Source: Thiotrichaceae bacterium UBA7357
GTDB taxonomy: Bacteria; Pseudomonadota; Gammaproteobacteria; Eutrophobiales; Eutrophobiaceae
Length of the DNA stretch: 34,295 bases
Direction: 5' to 3'
Assembly (NCBI GenBank): GCA_002470825.1
Contig: DKOR01000025.1
Coordinates: forward strand, 3,503-37,797
Shown: positions 26,858-34,295 of the stretch, one piece after another
Position numbering within the stretch: position 1 is the first letter of the stretch
Layout: each line of letters opens with the position of its first letter
The notes under the pieces: generated by a model
The model's database searches: none
Told to the model about the DNA's origin: nothing
Seen by the model: only the letters and a program-made list of their open reading frames with translations
Translations under genes and position numbers: made by a program

Positions 26858-27144
26858 TTAAGACTCTACATAAATTGTTTCTAAAAGATTTAAAGAGCAG
26901 AAAAATTGTTCAGCTCAATCTGAGTTGTCAAAGTACAAATCATTATAGCAGAACGCTAAATATGGGCTAGCTTGAGATGGAGCCATTTTTGTATCTAACA
27001 TTAAAAGATTCTTTACTCGGCGACATTCAAACAAGTAGCCAATTATGTTAAAAGTCCATTTTGGCCTAAGTCTTAATATCTATATACTCTCATGATTTTG
27101 CTGTGCTCTTTTGACTAGCGGTTAATAAATATGAACTTTTACTG
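26858..27144. other. Divergent gap between cysD and groES, upstream part
   Basis: About 290 AT-rich bases with no coding frame of note. The left part must hold the cysDN promoter on the minus strand, but I cannot fix its position. No sigma32-type pair (CTTGAAA with CCCCAT) close to consensus is visible ahead of groES; CTTGAG at about 26970 has no matching -10. Confidence 0.5.
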
Positions 27145-27172
27145 TTGACAGCTTAGAAAATTAGACTATTAT
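27145..27172 (+). promoter_or_regulatory. Sigma70-type promoter of groES-groEL
   Basis: TTGACA (27145-27150) and TATTAT (27167-27172) are separated by 16 bases. The -35 is perfect and the -10 near consensus, so transcription should start near 27179. This falls inside the CIRCE operator that follows directly. Confidence 0.85.
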
Positions 27173-27198
27173 TAGCACTCACTAAATAAGAGTGCTAA
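27172..27198 (+). promoter_or_regulatory. CIRCE operator (HrcA binding site) before groES
   Basis: Perfect inverted repeat TTAGCACTC-N9-GAGTGCTAA, identical to the CIRCE consensus. It abuts the -10 element and covers the expected transcription start. HrcA binds such sites and represses groESL until heat shock. hrcA itself is not in the window. Confidence 0.96.
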
Positions 27199-27254
27199 CA
27201 ATCCTGTTAGTGACATATCAATCAATAGGTTAGGAATTAAGGAGGTCAATCTTT

Positions 27255-27542
27255 ATGAATATCCGACCATTACATGATCGTGTGATCGTGAAACGTGTTG
27301 AAGAAGAAAAAACATCCCCGGGTGGGATAGTAATTCCAGATTCAGCTACAGAAAAACCAGTCGAAGGTGAAGTTTTTGCTGTTGGTAATGGCAAATTACT
27401 GGATAACGGTAAATTACGTGCACTGGATCTTAAAAAAGGCGACAAGGTGCTGTTTGGAAAATACTCCGGCACAGAAGTTAAAGTCAGTGGCGATGATTAT
27501 CTCGTGCTGCGTGAAGACGATATCATGGGCGTAATTGAGTAA
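27255..27542 (+). CDS. groES: Co-chaperonin GroES
   Basis: 95-residue GroES forming the heptameric lid of the GroEL chamber. The sequence is typical: MNIRPLHDRVIVKRVEEE, the mobile-loop region KTSPGGIVIPDSA, GEVFAVGNGKLLDNGK, GDKVLFGKYSGTEVK and DDYLVLREDDIMGVIE. A very strong ribosome binding site, AAGGAGG (27239-27245), lies 9 bases before the ATG. It is followed by groEL after 34 bases in one operon. Confidence 0.98.
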   Translation: MNIRPLHDRVIVKRVEEEKTSPGGIVIPDSATEKPVEGEVFAVGNGKLLDNGKLRALDLKKGDKVLFGKYSGTEVKVSGDDYLVLREDDIMGVIE

Positions 27543-27576
27543 TTTAAATCATTAATATAGTCAGGAGAATATAATC

Positions 27577-29229
27577 ATGGCTGCAAAAGAAGTAAAATTT
27601 TCAGACGATGCCCGCTCTAGTATGGCGAGAGGCGTAAACGTTCTAGCGAATGCGGTAAAGCAAACGCTCGGTCCAAAAGGCCGCAATGTAATTTTAGACA
27701 AGAGCTTTGGAGCACCAACCGTTACAAAGGATGGTGTTTCAGTAGCTAAAGAAATCGAACTTGAAGACAAGTTCGAAAATATGGGTGCACAGATGGTTAA
27801 GGAAGTTGCTTCTAAAACATCAGATGTTGCAGGTGACGGAACAACTACCGCAACGGTATTGGCACAAGCGATAGTTCGCGAAGGTCAAAAGGCAGTTACT
27901 GCAGGTACCAATCCAATGGATATCAAACGTGGTATTGATAAGGCTGTTACAGCTGCAGTTGCACAGCTGAAGAAACTCTCAAAACCTTGTGAAGATAATA
28001 AGGCTATTGCACAGGTTGGTACTATCTCCGCAAATTCAGATGAAAATATAGGCAATATAATTGCAGAAGCAATGGGAAAAGTGGGCAAGGAGGGAGTTAT
28101 AACTGTTGAAGAAGGTTCAGGTCTAGAAAATGAACTGGATGTTGTAGAAGGTATGCAGTTTGATCGCGGTTACCTTTCACCTTATTTCATAAATGATCAA
28201 CAAACGATGAGTGTTGAATTGGAAACACCTTTCATTTTACTTTATGACAAGAAGATTTCTAACGTTCGAGACCTGCTGCCAATTCTTGAAGGTGTTGCTA
28301 AAGCTGGTAAGCCTTTATTGATTGTTGCAGAAGACATCGAAGGTGAAGCTTTGGCAACTTTGGTTGTTAACAACATGCGCGGTATTGTTAAAGTCGCCGC
28401 AGTTAAAGCACCAGGTTTTGGAGATCGCCGTAAAGCAATGCTTGAAGATCTTGCTATCCTTACTGGCGGCACCGTGATTTCTGAAGAAGTAGGATTGAGT
28501 CTTGAAAAAGCAAACCTTGAAGATCTAGGTGGTGCAAAGCGTGTTCAAATTAGCAAAGAGAATACTACGATTATCGATGGTGAAGGTAAGACTAAAGATA
28601 TCGAAGGGCGTGTTACTCAAATCCGTCAGCAAGTTGAAGACTCAACATCTGATTATGACCGTGAAAAACTACAAGAACGTGTTGCAAAACTTGCTGGTGG
28701 TGTTGCCGTCATTAAAGTTGGTGCGGCTACCGAAATTGAAATGAAAGAAAAGAAAGCGCGTGTTGAAGATGCCTTGCATTCAACTCGTGCGGCAGTCGAA
28801 GAAGGTGTTGTACCTGGCGGTGGTGTTGCATTGCTACGAACTTTGAAAGCTGTTTCTAAGGTTGAAGGTAACAATCATGATCAGCAGATTGGTATTGATA
28901 TTCTAAAACGTGCGATTGAAGAACCCTTGCGGCAGATTGTTACTAATGCTGGTGAAGAAGCATCAGTCATACTAAATGATGTTGCTAAAGGGAAAGGTAA
29001 TTATGGTTACAATGCAGCGAATGGTGAATTTGGAGATATGATTGAGATGGGTATTCTTGATCCAACCAAAGTAACGCGTTCTGCATTACAAAATGCAGCA
29101 TCAGTTTCAAGTCTGCTATTAACGACTGAAGCAATGGTTGCTGAAATCCCACAGGATGATCATGGCCATGCTGGTGGTGGTGGTGGTGGTGGTATGCCTG
29201 ATATGGGTGGCATGGGTGGCATGATGTAG
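27577..29229 (+). CDS. groEL: Chaperonin GroEL
   Basis: 550-residue ATP-dependent chaperonin, forming two stacked seven-membered rings. The start AAKEVKFSDDARSSMARGVN is followed by the nucleotide-binding VKQTLGPKGRNVILDKSFG and VAGDGTTTATVLAQAI, with the key aspartate of the DGTTT motif. PGFGDRRKAMLEDLAILTGG is in the apical domain, and VEEGVVPGGGVALLR is near residue 410. The tail has the usual flexible GGM repeats (GGGGGGGMPDMGGMGGMM). An AGGAGA ribosome binding site precedes the ATG. The only copy in this window; it should be stress-induced via CIRCE. Confidence 0.99.
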   Translation: MAAKEVKFSDDARSSMARGVNVLANAVKQTLGPKGRNVILDKSFGAPTVTKDGVSVAKEIELEDKFENMGAQMVKEVASKTSDVAGDGTTTATVLAQAIVREGQKAVTAGTNPMDIKRGIDKAVTAAVAQLKKLSKPCEDNKAIAQVGTISANSDENIGNIIAEAMGKVGKEGVITVEEGSGLENELDVVEGMQFDRGYLSPYFINDQQTMSVELETPFILLYDKKISNVRDLLPILEGVAKAGKPLLIVAEDIEGEALATLVVNNMRGIVKVAAVKAPGFGDRRKAMLEDLAILTGGTVISEEVGLSLEKANLEDLGGAKRVQISKENTTIIDGEGKTKDIEGRVTQIRQQVEDSTSDYDREKLQERVAKLAGGVAVIKVGAATEIEMKEKKARVEDALHSTRAAVEEGVVPGGGVALLRTLKAVSKVEGNNHDQQIGIDILKRAIEEPLRQIVTNAGEEASVILNDVAKGKGNYGYNAANGEFGDMIEMGILDPTKVTRSALQNAASVSSLLLTTEAMVAEIPQDDHGHAGGGGGGGMPDMGGMGGMM

Positions 29230-29254
29230 TTTCCTAACGAGAGGTATGTTTAAG

Positions 29255-29280
29255 AAACCCACCTAACGGTGGGTTTTTTT
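29255..29280 (+). terminator. Rho-independent terminator of groESL
   Basis: A perfect nine-base stem, AAACCCACC-TAAC-GGTGGGTTT, is followed by a run of T residues. It lies 26 bases after the groEL stop. This is the clearest intrinsic terminator in the window. Confidence 0.93.
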
Positions 29281-29851
29281 ATTCCTTTCATTATCAGTAT
29301 CATAGATAATGCATAACAAATGTGTACTGATAAGAAGTTATACTGCTAACATGGATGAATGAGTTTCAAGCAATTCGTATTAATTTCATTGAATAATGTA
29401 ATTAGTTCTGCATGTTTGGTTTTAATGGGTTCTCAAAGATATTGTAGAATAGGCGATTTTATTCATAGTAGTGTTAATGTCTATAGCCCAAAATTAAAAT
29501 ATAAGGCATATATATTTGAGAGAGACGATTTAGAAGAATTCTCTTTTAGTTAATCATTTATCTCATTAATTATTTAAATTAACAGTTTTTAAAATAGGTA
29601 GTATATTTGTGAAAACCTTTACAGTTTATCTTGTTTTGACTTTACCCCTTAAGTAAAAAATAAAGAGTGTCACTAAATCAATTTCAGCAATAACCCCAAG
29701 TGAGTTATAGGTTTGATATGAGATGTTATTTATATGTAATATGTATACTTACTATCAGTAGAAAAACATATCGCTTGAGATTGAATTTCAAGGGGGGATT
29801 TCACAAATCTATTATGATGTGATGATTACTCGATAATAAGAGTTGATGCGA
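29281..29851. other. 571-base gap between groEL and rho with no convincing gene
   Basis: Two genes converge across this gap. A 64-codon plus-strand frame (29359-29553) has no domain, signal peptide or ribosome binding site that I can support. Short palindromic pieces such as TTGAATTTCAA (29781-29791) occur, but no second terminator is obvious for rho on the minus strand. Confidence 0.5.
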
Positions 29852-31108
29852 TTATCTCTTCATAGCTTCGAAGAATGCAGCATTATTTTTAGTAGCTTTC
29901 AATCGTTCTAACATAAATTCCATAGCAGCGAGTTCTTCCATGGGATGAAGTAGCTTACGTAATATCCATATTTTTTGTAGTTCACTTTCATTTGTCAATA
30001 ACTCTTCGCGACGAGTACCTGAGCGGTTGATATTGATGGCTGGGTAGAGACGTTTTTCTGCAATTGTTCGGTCTAGATGTAATTCCATGTTACCAGTACC
30101 TTTAAATTCTTCGTAGATCACGTCATCCATTCGTGAGCCGGTATCAACTAATGCAGTAGCAATAATAGTCAAACTACCGCCTTCTTCGATATTCCGTGCT
30201 GCACCGAAGAAACGTTTCGGCCTTTGTAACGCGTTTGCATCAACACCACCGGTAAGTACTTTTCCAGAAGCAGGGATGACAGTGTTATATGCACGTGCTA
30301 AACGAGTAATTGAATCAAGCAAAATAACAACGTCTCTTTTATGTTCAGTTAATCGTTTAGCTCGTTCGATTACCATCTCTGCTACCTGAACATGACGGCT
30401 AGCTGGTTCATCAAAAGTACTGGATATAACTTCACCGCGCACCGAACGTTCCATTTCAGTTACTTCTTCCGGACGTTCATCAATTAGAAGTACGATCAGA
30501 TGAACTTCCGGATGATTGTGAGCAATCGACTGGGCGATACCTTGAAGAATCATAGTTTTACCAGCCTTCGGTGGAGAAACAATTAATCCGCGTTGGCCTT
30601 TCCCTATAGGTGAAGCAAGGTCAATAATTCGAGGAGTTAAATCTTCAGTGCTACCATTGCCCTGCTCAAGGGTTAATCGTTCATTAGCAAACAGTGGTGT
30701 CAAGTTCTCAAATAATATTTTACCTTTGGCTTTTTCAGGAGTTTCAAAATTAATTTCATTAATTTTGAGAAGTGCAAAATAGCGCTCGCCATCTTTTGGT
30801 GGTCTGATCTTGCCCGAGATATTATCACCAGTCCGAAGGTTAAAACGCCTTATTTGGCTCGGTGAAACATATATATCATCCGGGCCTGCAAGGTAAGAAC
30901 TACCCGCCGAACGTAGAAAACCAAATCCATCCTGAAGTATTTCTAATACACCATCACCATAAATATCTTCCCCTTTTTTTGCTTGGGCTTTCAATATTTC
31001 AAAAATGACATCTTGTTTACGATTTCTGGCTAAATTATCGAGACCAAGTTGGGAAGAGAGAGAAACAAGTTCTGAGGCTGGTTTTTGTTTTAGTTCGGTT
31101 AGATTCAT
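29852..31108 (-). CDS. rho: Transcription termination factor Rho
   Basis: 418-residue hexameric RNA helicase that ends transcription at C-rich, untranslated RNA. The start, MNLTELKQKPASELVSLSSQLG, is the N-terminal helical domain. The primary RNA-binding cold-shock-like domain has DGFGFLRSAGSSYLAGPDDIYVS. The P-loop is VSPPKAGKT near residue 180, Walker B is LIVLLIDERPEEV, and the Q-loop and R-loop regions (VFDEPASRHVQVAEMVIERAKR-like, SGTRREELL) follow. It is 188 bases downstream of trxA, in the trxA-rho order known from E. coli. The length and motifs are normal, with no insertion. Confidence 0.98.
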   Translation of the reverse strand: MNLTELKQKPASELVSLSSQLGLDNLARNRKQDVIFEILKAQAKKGEDIYGDGVLEILQDGFGFLRSAGSSYLAGPDDIYVSPSQIRRFNLRTGDNISGKIRPPKDGERYFALLKINEINFETPEKAKGKILFENLTPLFANERLTLEQGNGSTEDLTPRIIDLASPIGKGQRGLIVSPPKAGKTMILQGIAQSIAHNHPEVHLIVLLIDERPEEVTEMERSVRGEVISSTFDEPASRHVQVAEMVIERAKRLTEHKRDVVILLDSITRLARAYNTVIPASGKVLTGGVDANALQRPKRFFGAARNIEEGGSLTIIATALVDTGSRMDDVIYEEFKGTGNMELHLDRTIAEKRLYPAININRSGTRREELLTNESELQKIWILRKLLHPMEELAAMEFMLERLKATKNNAAFFEAMKR

Positions 31109-31148
31109 AGATTTTGAGTATTGATAAAAATAATAAATTACAGCTTAT

Positions 31149-31164
31149 AGACGATTTTTCGTCT
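31149..31164 (-). promoter_or_regulatory. Small hairpin in the rho leader
   Basis: On the minus strand AGACGA-AAAA-TCGTCT forms a perfect six-base stem with a four-base loop, about 40 bases ahead of the rho start codon. The role is unknown. Rho is autoregulated by premature termination in its leader in E. coli, so this could bear on that, but the hairpin alone is weak evidence. Confidence 0.4.
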
Positions 31165-31296
31165 GCCAAAAGTAATTTACGAATTTATATCTTATGATTT
31201 AAGAGGATTTGATTATGATTTTTTGATTGTTACTTAACCTTCACAACTAAACTAGCATGCGTTTTGTCACACGTCCAGTTAATTTTTTATTCATTA

Positions 31297-31623
31297 CTAA
31301 GTATTGGTATCAATAAACGCTTCTAACTGAGACTTTGATACAGCTCCAACCTTAGTTGCAGCAGCTTCTCCATTTTTAAACAAAATAAGCGTCGGTATTC
31401 CTCTGACGCCATAGGTAGCAGGTGTGTTTTGATTGTCATCGATGTTTATTTTAGCAACTGTTAATTTGCCTTTATATTGATCGGCAATTTGATCGAGAAT
31501 TGGAGCTATCATCTTACAAGGACCACACCACTCGGCCCAAAAATCTATGATTACTGGTAATTCTGATTTTAAAACTTCATCTTCAAAGCTTGAGTCTGTA
31601 ACATGTAATATACTTTCACTCAT
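31297..31623 (-). CDS. trxA: Thioredoxin 1 TrxA
   Basis: 108-residue cytoplasmic disulfide reductase with the active site WCGPC (C33 and C36) in FWAEWCGPCKMIAPILDQI. The cis-proline lies in VRGIPTLILFKNGE. It is reduced by thioredoxin reductase and serves ribonucleotide reductase and other targets. It is divergent from rhlB and followed by rho, the E. coli arrangement. The length is standard. Confidence 0.98.
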   Translation of the reverse strand: MSESILHVTDSSFEDEVLKSELPVIIDFWAEWCGPCKMIAPILDQIADQYKGKLTVAKINIDDNQNTPATYGVRGIPTLILFKNGEAAATKVGAVSKSQLEAFIDTNT

Positions 31624-31760
31624 TTAAATTGTAATCCTTATTTTTTGTTTGAGGATGCAATTTCAACGAAATTAAAGGCTAATTGCAAGTTTGTTTTTTA
31701 TTGGATATCTGTCAATCATTAAATTTCTACTCATATGTCTCTTAATTTGCGGAAAAACAC

Positions 31761-33041
31761 ATGACACCAACACGGATGAACACCCCTGAATTCAAGCAGT
31801 TCGCTTTAGATAAGCGTCTATTGAAGGTCTTAGATGATATCGGATTTGATAAATGTACAGCTATCCAGGGAGAATGCCTCCCATTGATATTGAATGGCCA
31901 TGATATTGCTGGACAAGCTCAGACAGGCACTGGAAAAACCGCAGCTTTCCTACTCTCGACATTTCACTTTTTGCTAAACAAGCCAGCAAGAACCAATAGT
32001 GATTTACGCGCATTAATAGTTGCGCCAACACGTGAATTAGCGATTCAGATACATAAAGATGCAGAGATATTTAATAAGTATTGTGGACTAAAATTGAGTC
32101 TGGTGTATGGCGGTATTGATTATGAGAAACAACGTGCTCAATTAAAAAACGGTGTCGATATATTAATAGGAACACCAGGTCGATTAATAGATTATTTCAA
32201 ACAAGGCGTTTACAGACTGAAGGATGTTGAGATTGTTGTTTTGGATGAAGCCGATCGAATGTTTGACCTTGGTTTTATCACAGATATTCGTTACATCCTG
32301 CGACGTATGCCAAAACCTGAAAGACGCCTGAATATGCTATTTTCAGCGACCTTATCACACCGGGTTCTAGAGTTAGCATATGAACACATGAATAGTCCGA
32401 CACTAGTTAAAATTAATCCGGAGCAAGTGACGGCCGATAAAGTTACTCAAGTGCTTTATCATGTTGCCAATGATGAAAAAATTCCATTATTACTCGGCTT
32501 AATAAAACAGATAGATCCACATAGGACTATAATATTCGTTAATACAAAACGTACTGCTGAGAAGGTTTGGTCGTATTTGGAAGGAAACGGTATAAAATCC
32601 GCGATTCTATCCGGAGATGTTCCACAAAAGAAACGACAAAGACTATTTAATGAATTTTCTGATGGTGCATTAGCCGCGTTAGTCGCAACTGACCTTGCAG
32701 CGAGAGGTCTACATATCCCTGATGTGAGTCATGTATTTAATTATGATCTGCCACAGAATTCAGAAGATTACGTGCATAGAATTGGTAGGACGGCACGTGC
32801 TGGTGCAAGTGGTGATGCTGTCAGTTTTGGTTGTGAAGATTACATTTATTCTCTGATGGATATCGAGACTTACATAGGTTACCCAATACCGACTGCTCAA
32901 ATTACAGAAGATTTATTATTAACACCAGCATCGCCCGTCAAAAGAAAACATCATGAACATACGCATTCTAAACATAAGCAAAAAGCGGGCAGACGCCGAC
33001 CTCAAAAAAACTCAAATAAACCCAGCGGCAATAGAACTTAA
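31761..33041 (+). CDS. rhlB: ATP-dependent RNA helicase RhlB
   Basis: 426-residue DEAD-box helicase; in E. coli RhlB unwinds RNA in the degradosome with RNase E. The motifs in order are AQTGTGKT, PTRELA, GTPGR, DEAD (VLDEADRMFDLGF), SAT (LFSATLSHRV) and HRIGRTARAG. The spacer NMLFSATLSHRVLELAYEHMN and the end of domain 2 (DIETYIGYPIP) are specific to the RhlB group. The C-terminal tail is basic, with His, Lys and Arg. The start is the ATG at 31761; another ATG five codons on is possible. Position opposite trxA-rho supports the name. The stop overlaps the stop of the esterase gene (TTAA, 33038-33041). Confidence 0.96.
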   Translation: MTPTRMNTPEFKQFALDKRLLKVLDDIGFDKCTAIQGECLPLILNGHDIAGQAQTGTGKTAAFLLSTFHFLLNKPARTNSDLRALIVAPTRELAIQIHKDAEIFNKYCGLKLSLVYGGIDYEKQRAQLKNGVDILIGTPGRLIDYFKQGVYRLKDVEIVVLDEADRMFDLGFITDIRYILRRMPKPERRLNMLFSATLSHRVLELAYEHMNSPTLVKINPEQVTADKVTQVLYHVANDEKIPLLLGLIKQIDPHRTIIFVNTKRTAEKVWSYLEGNGIKSAILSGDVPQKKRQRLFNEFSDGALAALVATDLAARGLHIPDVSHVFNYDLPQNSEDYVHRIGRTARAGASGDAVSFGCEDYIYSLMDIETYIGYPIPTAQITEDLLLTPASPVKRKHHEHTHSKHKQKAGRRRPQKNSNKPSGNRT

Positions 33042-33700
33042 GTGATTAATCGTTTCATCCATACTCCTATTGCATTAATCTCTTCAAGGCAAACCGAGTG
33101 TTGCATCACATATTCATGCCATTCTATTGAGCAACCATGGTTTTTCAATATTTCAGCGGATGCCCGGCCTTGTTCAAAAGGGATTACTGGATCTGATATG
33201 CCATGCGCCATCATAATCGGCATACTTTTTTCTGCAATAGCTTCATCTTTTAGCTGATCGGGTAAGGCTAAGTAGCATGATAGTGCTAATAATCCACCTA
33301 GTGGTTTTGGGAAACGTAAACCCGCATGCAGGGTCATCACACCACCTTGAGAGAATCCCGCGAGAATAATTTTATTAGATTCTATACCTGCTCCAATTTC
33401 AGAGTCGATATATTTGTTAATTAAGACTGATGATCCAATAATTGATTCAGAGTCTTCTCTCTCATGAAAATTAGGTGATTTAACATCGTACCAAGCACGC
33501 ATAGACATTCCACCATTGATTGTGACAGGACGTTTGGGGGCATTTGGAAAAATAAAACGGACACCTAAGTCATCAGGCAAATCTAGTTCTGGTACGATAG
33601 ATTCAAAATCATGGCCATCTGCTCCTAGTCCATGTAACCAGATAACACTTGCCTTATGTGTAGCTTTGGGTTCAATTATTACCGCTTTTAGTGATGTCAT
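33038..33700 (-). CDS. Alpha/beta-hydrolase, phospholipase/carboxylesterase family
   Basis: 220-residue serine hydrolase of the carboxylesterase type related to Pseudomonas EstB and acyl-protein thioesterases. The oxyanion loop is VIWLHGLGADGHDF (about residues 18-31). The nucleophile lies in the elbow GFSQGG (ILAGFSQGGVMTLHA), the aspartate in GISDPVIP, and the histidine near YVMQHSV. No signal peptide, so probably cytoplasmic. The substrate is unknown. It is convergent with rhlB, sharing the TTAA of both stop codons, and divergent from lptM. Confidence 0.92.
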   Translation of the reverse strand: MTSLKAVIIEPKATHKASVIWLHGLGADGHDFESIVPELDLPDDLGVRFIFPNAPKRPVTINGGMSMRAWYDVKSPNFHEREDSESIIGSSVLINKYIDSEIGAGIESNKIILAGFSQGGVMTLHAGLRFPKPLGGLLALSCYLALPDQLKDEAIAEKSMPIMMAHGISDPVIPFEQGRASAEILKNHGCSIEWHEYVMQHSVCLEEINAIGVWMKRLIT

Positions 33701-33828
33701 TTTGAATCCTGTTTATAAATATTGATGATATAACCTCTCAGTTAGTGTTAATTCAATTCAAGTTATTTTTCCTTTTGCTATATTTTGCTATGCTCAGTAG
33801 AACATAGAATGATCTAGAGGTTATCAAT

Positions 33829-33975
33829 ATGAAGAAAAATAATAAAATAAAAATGATCAGAGTGGGAATAATACTTATGTTGTTATCTGGTGTCTCTGCC
33901 TGTGGACAAAAAGGTGATCTTTATTTGCCTCCCGAGGCTAATACTTTCGTTCCCGACTTCTCCAACATTGATTGA
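33829..33975 (+). CDS. lptM: LPS translocon maturation chaperone LptM (YifL-like lipoprotein)
   Basis: Short 48-residue lipoprotein. The signal peptide MIRVGIILMLLSGVSAC ends in a lipobox with the cysteine at residue 25. CGQKGDLYLPP matches the hallmark C-G-x-K-G-x-L-Y-x-P-P of the LptM/YifL family. In E. coli LptM helps correct disulfide formation in LptD at the outer membrane. It lies 6 bases ahead of lysA, the usual lptM-lysA(-dapF) order. It is small enough to be missed by a length cut-off. Confidence 0.9.
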   Translation: MKKNNKIKMIRVGIILMLLSGVSACGQKGDLYLPPEANTFVPDFSNID

Positions 33976-33981
33976 TTAATC

Positions 33982-34295
33982 ATGTCTGAGTTTAATTATA
34001 AGGATAGCTTGTTACATGTCGAAGAAGTCCCATTGACAAAAATCGCCTCCCAGTTTGGTACGCCTTCCTACGTATATTCTCGAAAAGCCATCGAAACGAG
34101 TTGGTTAGAATTTAATAAAGCATTGAAGTCACAAAAACATCTTATATGTTATGCAGTTAAAGCCAATTCTAATATTGGGTTGTTAAATATATTGGCAAAG
34201 CTTGGTGCAGGTTTCGATATTGTTTCAATTGGAGAATTAGAACGTGTACTTCATGCGGGTGGATCACCAGATAAAATTGTTTTTTCTGGTGTAGG
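33982..34295 (+). CDS. lysA: Diaminopimelate decarboxylase LysA, N-terminal part
   Basis: Converts meso-diaminopimelate to lysine with pyridoxal phosphate. The frame starts MSEFNYKDSLLHVEEVPLTKIA and is still open at the right edge (about 104 codons visible). FGTPSYVYSRKAIETSW and the cofactor lysine in CYAVKANSN are typical, as is LGAGFDIVSIGELERVLHAGG. It follows lptM closely and probably shares its transcript. Confidence 0.96.
   Translation, partial: MSEFNYKDSLLHVEEVPLTKIASQFGTPSYVYSRKAIETSWLEFNKALKSQKHLICYAVKANSNIGLLNILAKLGAGFDIVSIGELERVLHAGGSPDKIVFSGV

Noticed and set aside
26969..27005. Sigma32 promoter before groES
   Set aside because: CTTGAG is present but no CCCCAT-like -10 follows at the right spacing, whereas a good sigma70 promoter with CIRCE lies closer to the gene.
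29359..29553. 64-codon plus-strand frame between groEL and rho
   Set aside because: No ribosome binding site, domain, signal peptide or conserved-looking motif; short frames of this size arise by chance in AT-rich sequence.

Overview
The window is a stretch of AT-rich chromosome from a gammaproteobacterium. The evidence is gene content and order: rpsU-yqeY-dnaG-rpoD (the macromolecular synthesis operon) divergent from tsaD, then plsY and folB-folK; uppP, cca and a Slt-type lytic transglycosylase; tesA divergent from ybbA-ybbP; rhlB divergent from trxA-rho; and lptM-lysA. Nearly every intact gene is core housekeeping. I see no phage, integron, transposon, CRISPR array, tRNA or rRNA, and no convincing undescribed system.

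Layout. 1-3.8 kb (minus): rpsU, yqeY, dnaG and the first 381 codons of rpoD, which runs off the left edge. 3.9-6.5 kb: tsaD, plsY (minus), folB and folK. 6.5-11 kb: an empty 0.5-kb gap, a small lipoprotein, a pteridine reductase (minus), a MidA/NDUFAF7-type methyltransferase overlapping a second lipoprotein, and uppP. 11.2-15.5 kb (minus): a transglycosylase, a NDUFA9-like oxidoreductase and cca, in one transcription unit. 15.7-18.1 kb: a TauE/SafE permease, a DUF427 protein and hemH (minus). 18.1-19.7 kb is a decay zone holding a frameshifted cupin remnant, a 99-codon orphan and a multiply broken htpX. 19.7-24.1 kb: ybbP and ybbA (minus) with tesA and a Nudix hydrolase (plus). 24.3-26.9 kb: cysDN (minus). 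27.1-29.3 kb: groES-groEL with a perfect CIRCE operator over a sigma70-type promoter and a strong terminator. 29.9-34.3 kb: rho and trxA (minus), rhlB, an alpha/beta hydrolase (minus), lptM and the start of lysA.

How the genes work together. The left block couples the start of replication, transcription and translation. folB, folK and the pteridine reductase serve folate/pterin metabolism. uppP, slt, lptM and lysA serve the envelope and peptidoglycan precursors. cysDN activates sulfate to APS. groESL appears to be under HrcA control. The most unusual points are the degenerate APS-kinase-like tail of CysN, the dead htpX and cupin genes, and the ybbA and tesA start codons, which overlap on one CATG. 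The pseudogenes and the 0.5-0.7-kb gaps without an intact gene suggest mild genome erosion, but one window cannot show whether this is a symbiont or a free-living bacterium.
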